Shown here: in pieces, positions 60,074 to 64,000 of the stretch
Numbering within the stretch: position 1 is the first letter of the stretch
Layout of the letters: every line of letters starts with the position of its first letter
Source: Methanoculleus sp.
GTDB taxonomy: Archaea > Halobacteriota > Methanomicrobia > Methanomicrobiales > Methanoculleaceae
DNA: 64,000 bases
Reading direction: 5' to 3'
Assembly: GCF_020696975.1 (NCBI RefSeq)
Contig: NZ_JAJGBK010000020.1
Coordinates: forward strand, 1 to 64,000
Translations under genes and position numbers: made by a program
Notes under the pieces: model-generated
Told to the model about the DNA's origin: nothing
What the model saw: only the letters and a program-made list of their open reading frames with translations
The model's database searches: none

Positions 60074-60688
60074 ATGGAACTTGATCCGATTCAGAAAGAT
60101 GCACTTGCAGAATTCGGTAACATTGGTGCAGCCCATGCGGCGACAACCCTTTCGCAGATGTTGATGAGCCCTATCGAGATGACGGTGCCGGAGGTGCAGG
60201 CCGTTGATATCGCCGAGATGCATAATTGCATCAGTAACGAGATCTCGGCAATGGTCGTCTTCCAGATCCAGGGAGAGGTCATGGACGGGGGTTATATCGT
60301 CGTCAGCATGCCCCGGGAAACCATCATTCAATTGACGAACCAGATGCTCGGCACCACCGATGCCGACCGCGAGATCAACGAGATGGACCAGAGTGCCGCA
60401 ATCGAGATCGGGAATATCATGATATCGGCATTCCTGGATGCGACCGCTGAGTTGCTCGGTATCGTTATGCTGCCGTCCCCGCCGGCACTGGCCATCGATA
60501 TGGGGCATGCGGCGTTTGAGTCCATTGTTGCACAGATGGCCGGCGATGTGAACGATGTTCTGATCTTCAACACGGAACTCACAAGTAAGGCGCCTCCCGT
60601 CTACGGGAGCATCTACATGCTTCCGAACCCCGACCTCATGCAACAGTTATCCTCCATGCTGGAGCGCCTGATGGAGCCGCTCACGTAG
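60074..60688 (+). CDS. cheC: CheY-P phosphatase CheC
   Basis: 204 residues from ATG 60074, preferred to the GTG 60062 because GAGGT lies just before. Both pseudo-symmetric active helices are present: ALAEFGNIGAAHAATTLSQM near 10 and AAIEIGNIMISAFLDATAEL near 110, each with the E-x2-N pair needed for dephosphorylating CheY. CheC commonly works with CheD, which follows after 17 bases. Confidence 0.95.
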   Translation: MELDPIQKDALAEFGNIGAAHAATTLSQMLMSPIEMTVPEVQAVDIAEMHNCISNEISAMVVFQIQGEVMDGGYIVVSMPRETIIQLTNQMLGTTDADREINEMDQSAAIEIGNIMISAFLDATAELLGIVMLPSPPALAIDMGHAAFESIVAQMAGDVNDVLIFNTELTSKAPPVYGSIYMLPNPDLMQQLSSMLERLMEPLT

Positions 60689-60705
60689 TCAACCTCCGGG
60701 ATAGC

Positions 60706-61197
60706 ATGGATAACAACTTTTTCGATGAGGAGAAGGGGGTAATCCTCGGTCTTGGTGAATACCGGGTAGGAACGTGCCCGATGGGAACGATCGGGCTTGG
60801 CTCCTGCATCGCGCTCATTCTGCACGACCGGTGTAGATCCCTTGCCGGGTTCGCCCACATTATGCTCCCGGAGAGCCGCGGAAAGATCGACCGGCCCGGC
60901 AAGTTTGCGGACACCGCCACAAGCACCCTCCTTGAGGAGATGGAGAGGCTCGGGAGCACGAGATTCTCGATTAGCGCAAGTGTTGTCGGCGGTGCGAGCA
61001 TGTTCGAATATTCAGCAAATTCACTGAATATCGGCGAGAGAAACGCCGCAGCCGTCAAAGACCTGCTTCACAAACTGGGTATCCGGATTGAGCACGAAGA
61101 GACCGGCGGAAAGGTTGGACGGTCCGTATACTACTGGCCGGAGGGAAAGGGCCGCCTCTTCATTAAGAGAGCTGACGGGACATGCACCGAAATCTGA
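60706..61197 (+). CDS. cheD: Receptor glutamine deamidase CheD
   Basis: 163 residues. Catalytic Cys in TIGLGSCIALILHD near 28, His in AGFAHIMLPES near 45, and the following Thr region near TATSTLLEEME. FSISASVVGGASMFEYS near 88 and IRIEHEETGGKVGRSVYYWP near 125 complete the family pattern. It deamidates receptor glutamines and is stimulated or trapped by CheC. Its end overlaps the next gene by 16 bases. Confidence 0.95.
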   Translation: MDNNFFDEEKGVILGLGEYRVGTCPMGTIGLGSCIALILHDRCRSLAGFAHIMLPESRGKIDRPGKFADTATSTLLEEMERLGSTRFSISASVVGGASMFEYSANSLNIGERNAAAVKDLLHKLGIRIEHEETGGKVGRSVYYWPEGKGRLFIKRADGTCTEI

Positions 61198-62357
61198 TCC
61201 TCTTTATTGTTGCGGCCTTCCTCCTCATTCCTGCCTCGTCGGCTCTCTATGTCGAGGAGCCCGATTTTTATACGGGTATTGCATCGGCCGGAGTAAAAGA
61301 CATAACGAACGGCCTGTATGGGGATGTCATCTTTGCAACCGACTACGGCATCTCCATCTACACGGCAAACGGCACCTGGTATTCTGTCAATCCAAGGCAC
61401 CCGGGAGAGACGGCCTACGGCGAGTTCGTTCACCTCGACGCTATGGTGACCGCGATCGCCCTCGATGCAGGGGGTTACCTCTGGATCGGGTATCCGAACG
61501 GGCTGCAGGTCGGAGACGAGACAGGATACCGGATCATCTCCGATCAGGCTTTTCTTAAGAACCGCAACATCAACTGCATAACACGGTGGGGGGACGAGAT
61601 GTGGATCGCCACCGGGCGGGCAGGCCTCCATCGCTACCACGACGGCAACTGGACGTGGTACAAGCCGTTCGGGCCCGAAGGCCTTGAGTGCCATACCGTC
61701 GTGAGCATGGCGGTCGATGCCGCGAGCGATGCTCTCGTCATCGGATCCGAGAAGGAAGGCATCCAGGTAATCAAGAACCGGTCTGGGGAGATCTGTTTTG
61801 AGCAGGTTGCCTACCACGGTGAACCGGTTCGGGGAATCTCTGATGTGCGGATAAACCCGTTCGGGGGCGTATACCTCTTCAACCATACGACGGTTCTTGG
61901 GTATACACCTGATGGAGAAGTCGTCCCGGTCCTCGGTGCCGGGAACCTGAGTGCGTTCCCGGTCACGATCAACGATCTCGCGGCAACGCCCGGGGGGATG
62001 CTCCTCGTCGCATCCACAAACGGGATATACGGATGGAACGGCTCGAGTGTCACCCTGCATGTTACGTCGGGAGATGGGATTCGCTCGAACGCCGTCAAGA
62101 AACTCTTCGTCGATGCCAGCGGAAGATGCTGGTTTGTTGTCCCCAGAAACGTGGGCTACATCCCGCTGATAGCGGGCTCACCCTCCCTTGATCTCTCCGC
62201 CGTTTCGACGCAGACGCCGGAAGTGCTGGAGACCACCCTGCCCCGGACCCCGGCGCCGGAGGTGACACCCGGAGAGTCTCAGGAGGTGCTTGAGAATGCG
62301 TGGGCGTCTCTTGTGGGATGGTTCGGATCGGTGGTCGGCCGGGTGAGCGGGGAATGA
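61182..62357 (+). CDS. Secreted two-component-regulator-type beta-propeller protein
   Basis: 391 residues. Signal peptide LILFIVAAFLLIPASSA (5-21). Propeller-like repeats follow: GVKDITNGLYGDVIFATDYG, AIALDAGGYLWIGYPNGLQV, CITRWGDEMWIATGRAGLHR, MAVDAASDALVIGSEKEGIQ, INDLAATPGGMLLVASTNGI and KLFVDASGRCWFVVPRN, each with the xLWIGTxxGL-type signature in some form, as in Reg_prop sensors. The Pro/Thr-rich C-terminus (PRTPAPEVTPGESQ) may attach it to the surface; a weak hydrophobic end (WASLVGWFGSVVGRV) could insert. Its overlap with cheD suggests a link with sensing; inference only. Confidence 0.8.
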   Translation: MHRNLILFIVAAFLLIPASSALYVEEPDFYTGIASAGVKDITNGLYGDVIFATDYGISIYTANGTWYSVNPRHPGETAYGEFVHLDAMVTAIALDAGGYLWIGYPNGLQVGDETGYRIISDQAFLKNRNINCITRWGDEMWIATGRAGLHRYHDGNWTWYKPFGPEGLECHTVVSMAVDAASDALVIGSEKEGIQVIKNRSGEICFEQVAYHGEPVRGISDVRINPFGGVYLFNHTTVLGYTPDGEVVPVLGAGNLSAFPVTINDLAATPGGMLLVASTNGIYGWNGSSVTLHVTSGDGIRSNAVKKLFVDASGRCWFVVPRNVGYIPLIAGSPSLDLSAVSTQTPEVLETTLPRTPAPEVTPGESQEVLENAWASLVGWFGSVVGRVSGE

Positions 62358-62399
62358 GACCCGGATCGGGAAATGGCTTCGATCATCCCTGACGTGGAT

Positions 62400-62421
62400 C
62401 CCCACGGTCCACGGTATTGGG
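62400..62421. repeat. Dispersed intergenic repeat CCACGGTCCAC, copy 3
   Basis: TCCCACGGTCCACGGTATTGGG lies between the propeller and the Rli1 genes (convergent). It matches copies at 25671 and 27633. Confidence 0.5.
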
Positions 62422-62484
62422 CTTTTGCCTCGCTTCTAAGGTGTAACTGTTTGTAAATGGCAGGTGTAATACACCTGCACCCCT

Positions 62485-64000
62485 TTACGACTTCGAGATC
62501 TCCGCGTAGTAATAGTCCCCGGCGGCGATCTGCTCCCTGTCCAGGAACGATCCCGGTTTGTTGATCCGCGGCCTCCCGCTCTTGTCCCGGCGGAAGGTGA
62601 TCCCGAGCTCGTGAAGGAACCGGTTCATGCCCGGCGCCATATCGAACGGCCCTGCAGCCTTGCCGTGGATGCCCGGCTCGCCCTCGAAGACCAGGATCCG
62701 GTCGCTGATCATATCGATGACGTAGATGTCGTGGTCGATCACGAGGGTGCTCGCGTCGCGCCCTTCGGCGTGCTTCCGGATCATGCGTGAGATCTTCACC
62801 CGCTGCTCCACATCGAGGTGGGCGCTCGGTTCGTCCAGGATATAGAGGTCGGCGTCGCGGGAGAGGCAGATCGCGATCGCCACGCGTTGGAGTTCCCCGC
62901 CGGAGAGCGTGTTCACCGGCGCCTGCAGGAGTTGCGAAAGGGAGAGGGGCTCTAAGATCTCGTGCTGGTAGTACGATGTGTCGAACTTCGTCGTCGTCTG
63001 CCGGAGGACTTCCTCGACGGTCGCCTCTGTGTCGCCTTTGATATACTGCGGCTTATACGAGATCCGCACCCGGGTATCCATCGCCCCAGTATCGGGCTCG
63101 AGCACCCCGGCAAGGAGCTGGGCGAACGTGCTCTTCCCGATACCGTTCGCCCCGAGGACCCCGAGGACCTCGCCGCTCCGGATCTCCCCGCCGTCGACGG
63201 TGAGCGAGAACTGTTCAAAGCGTTTCGCCATCGCCGGGAACTCAAGCAGCACCTCCCGGTCCGCGTCGGCGGCGTGGGCCCGGGTCTCGAACGTCACCGC
63301 ATACGTCCTGAACCTGACGTTCTCCTCCGGGAGGAAGCCTTCCAGGTACTGGTTAATCCCCACCCGGACGCCCTTCGGGTGAGTGATGACACCGAAGACC
63401 GCCGGTTCACCGTAGGCGATATGCACGGTGTCGGCAAGCATGTCGAGGATGGCGAGGTCGTGCTCGACGATCACGACCGGCCGCTCCAGGGCGAGTTCCC
63501 GGATCAGGTTCGCCGCGGCCATCCGCTGGTAGACATCGAGATACGGCGTGATCTCGTCAAGGAAGTAGAAGTCGGCGTCGCGGGCGAGGCAGGCGGTGAT
63601 CGCCACCCGCTGGAGTTCGCCGCCGGAGAGGGTTCCGATCGGCCGGTCGATGACCGCCGCAAGTGAGAGCCGGTCGATGTAATAGTCGAGTTTCCCGCGC
63701 TCATCGGTGGTCGCGAGGAGGTCGCGCACCGACCCGGTGAAGACCTTCGGGATCTGGTCGATGTACTGCGGTTTTACGGCGACTTTGACGTTCTTCTGCG
63801 AGAGCACCTGGAGGTAGTCGAAGAGTTCGGTCCCCTGGTAGAGGTCGAGGACATCCTTCCAGGAGACCTCGGCGTCGGTCCTTCCCAGGTTCGGGACGAG
63901 CGTGCCCGAGAGGATCTTCACCGACGTGCTCTTGCCGATACCGTTCGGACCCAGAATCCCGGTGACCTTCCCCTCGACGGGGATCGGGAGACCGTAGAGG
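62485..64000 (-). CDS. Ribosome recycling ATPase ABCE1/Rli1 (cut by window edge)
   Basis: About 505 residues are in the window; the N-terminal Fe-S domain lies beyond position 64000. Both ATPase halves are present: NBD1 with GPNGIGKST, signature LSGGELQRVAI and Walker-B region FLDEITPYLDVYQRMA (usually DEPSSYLD); NBD2 with LGANGIGKSTFAQLLAG, LSGGELQRVAIAICLS and LDEPSAHLDVEQR. The hinge between them and the C-terminal region (GMNRFLHELGITFRRDKSGR) fit the family. It splits post-termination ribosomes. ORF track start at 63921 is artificial. Confidence 0.95.
   Translation of the reverse strand, partial: LYGLPIPVEGKVTGILGPNGIGKSTSVKILSGTLVPNLGRTDAEVSWKDVLDLYQGTELFDYLQVLSQKNVKVAVKPQYIDQIPKVFTGSVRDLLATTDERGKLDYYIDRLSLAAVIDRPIGTLSGGELQRVAITACLARDADFYFLDEITPYLDVYQRMAAANLIRELALERPVVIVEHDLAILDMLADTVHIAYGEPAVFGVITHPKGVRVGINQYLEGFLPEENVRFRTYAVTFETRAHAADADREVLLEFPAMAKRFEQFSLTVDGGEIRSGEVLGVLGANGIGKSTFAQLLAGVLEPDTGAMDTRVRISYKPQYIKGDTEATVEEVLRQTTTKFDTSYYQHEILEPLSLSQLLQAPVNTLSGGELQRVAIAICLSRDADLYILDEPSAHLDVEQRVKISRMIRKHAEGRDASTLVIDHDIYVIDMISDRILVFEGEPGIHGKAAGPFDMAPGMNRFLHELGITFRRDKSGRPRINKPGSFLDREQIAAGDYYYAEISKS

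Noticed and set aside
58889-60643. 584-codon minus-strand ORF
   Set aside because: Antisense to cheA and cheC, both clear families.

Overview
The window comes from a GC-rich (roughly 60 %) euryarchaeal methanogen, most likely Methanomicrobiales and probably Methanoculleus or a close relative. That placement is inference from gene content and sequence style, not from a search. Signs are the euryarchaeal archaellum and chemotaxis cluster (archaellins with FTGLEAAIVLIAF, CheF beside ArlJ), archaeal RaSEA, a TIGR00300-type LOR/SDH protein, CobY, stand-alone ThiN, Alba, S17e, ABCE1/Rli1 and Hef, plus archaeal TATA boxes about 25-35 bases before many starts, several of which look leaderless.

Layout. 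1-3.3 kb: glyS-hef operon on the minus strand, cut by the window edge. 3.6-13.8 kb: mixed single genes (Cmi4-like HTH protein, UPF0173 hydrolase, tandem rhodanese, AbrB-PhoU regulator followed by an SLC13/ArsB-type permease, Clp1/Grc3-like kinase, several secreted or membrane proteins of unknown function). 13.8-24.7 kb: a phosphodiesterase, a 56-residue acidic protein behind a stem-loop leader, a Usp-Usp-GNAT fusion paired with a sensor kinase lacking its phospho-accepting histidine, NAD synthetase with a glutaminase domain lacking its cysteine, a HhH-GPD glycosylase, a FIST sensor, RecQ and an EEP-family enzyme. 24.8-27.9 kb: a looser region with PPOX and iron-sulfur flavoprotein genes, an AT-richer membrane gene, an ORF remnant, arrays of tiny hairpins and tRNA-Ser(TGA). 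27.9-33.2 kb: surface protein, RaSEA, LOR/SDH protein and the cobalamin pair cobY-cobD. 33.2-37.1 kb: RHH regulator-ftsZ, a coiled-coil protein and a DUF373 membrane protein. 37.5-42.7 kb: minus-strand genes including the run HD-thiN-rps17e-dapA-dapB-ferredoxin-asd-alba.

44.2-62.4 kb is the motility block: two archaellins, then (past an opposed GT-C-like membrane protein and a 640-base structured gap) arlDE-like-arlF-arlG-arlH-arlI-arlJ, an acidic membrane protein of unknown function, cheF, and, from its own promoter, cheY-cheB-cheA-cheC-cheD plus a secreted beta-propeller overlapping cheD. Together they encode the filament, its motor and ATPases, the adaptor linking CheY to the motor, and the phosphorelay. 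CheR, CheW, receptors and the prepilin peptidase are not in the window. The right edge cuts ABCE1/Rli1.

Most unusual signals: (1) intergenic arrays of 5-7 bp hairpins with 3-4 base loops joined by a near-constant TCGAACTC linker, with degenerate copies at several sites; (2) enzymes or sensors that lack a textbook catalytic residue (NadE Cys to Gly, kinase His to Asn, first rhodanese domain without Cys); (3) uncharacterised proteins embedded in the archaellum and chemotaxis operons; (4) structured non-coding gaps at 14.5, 34.7 and 48.1-48.7 kb.
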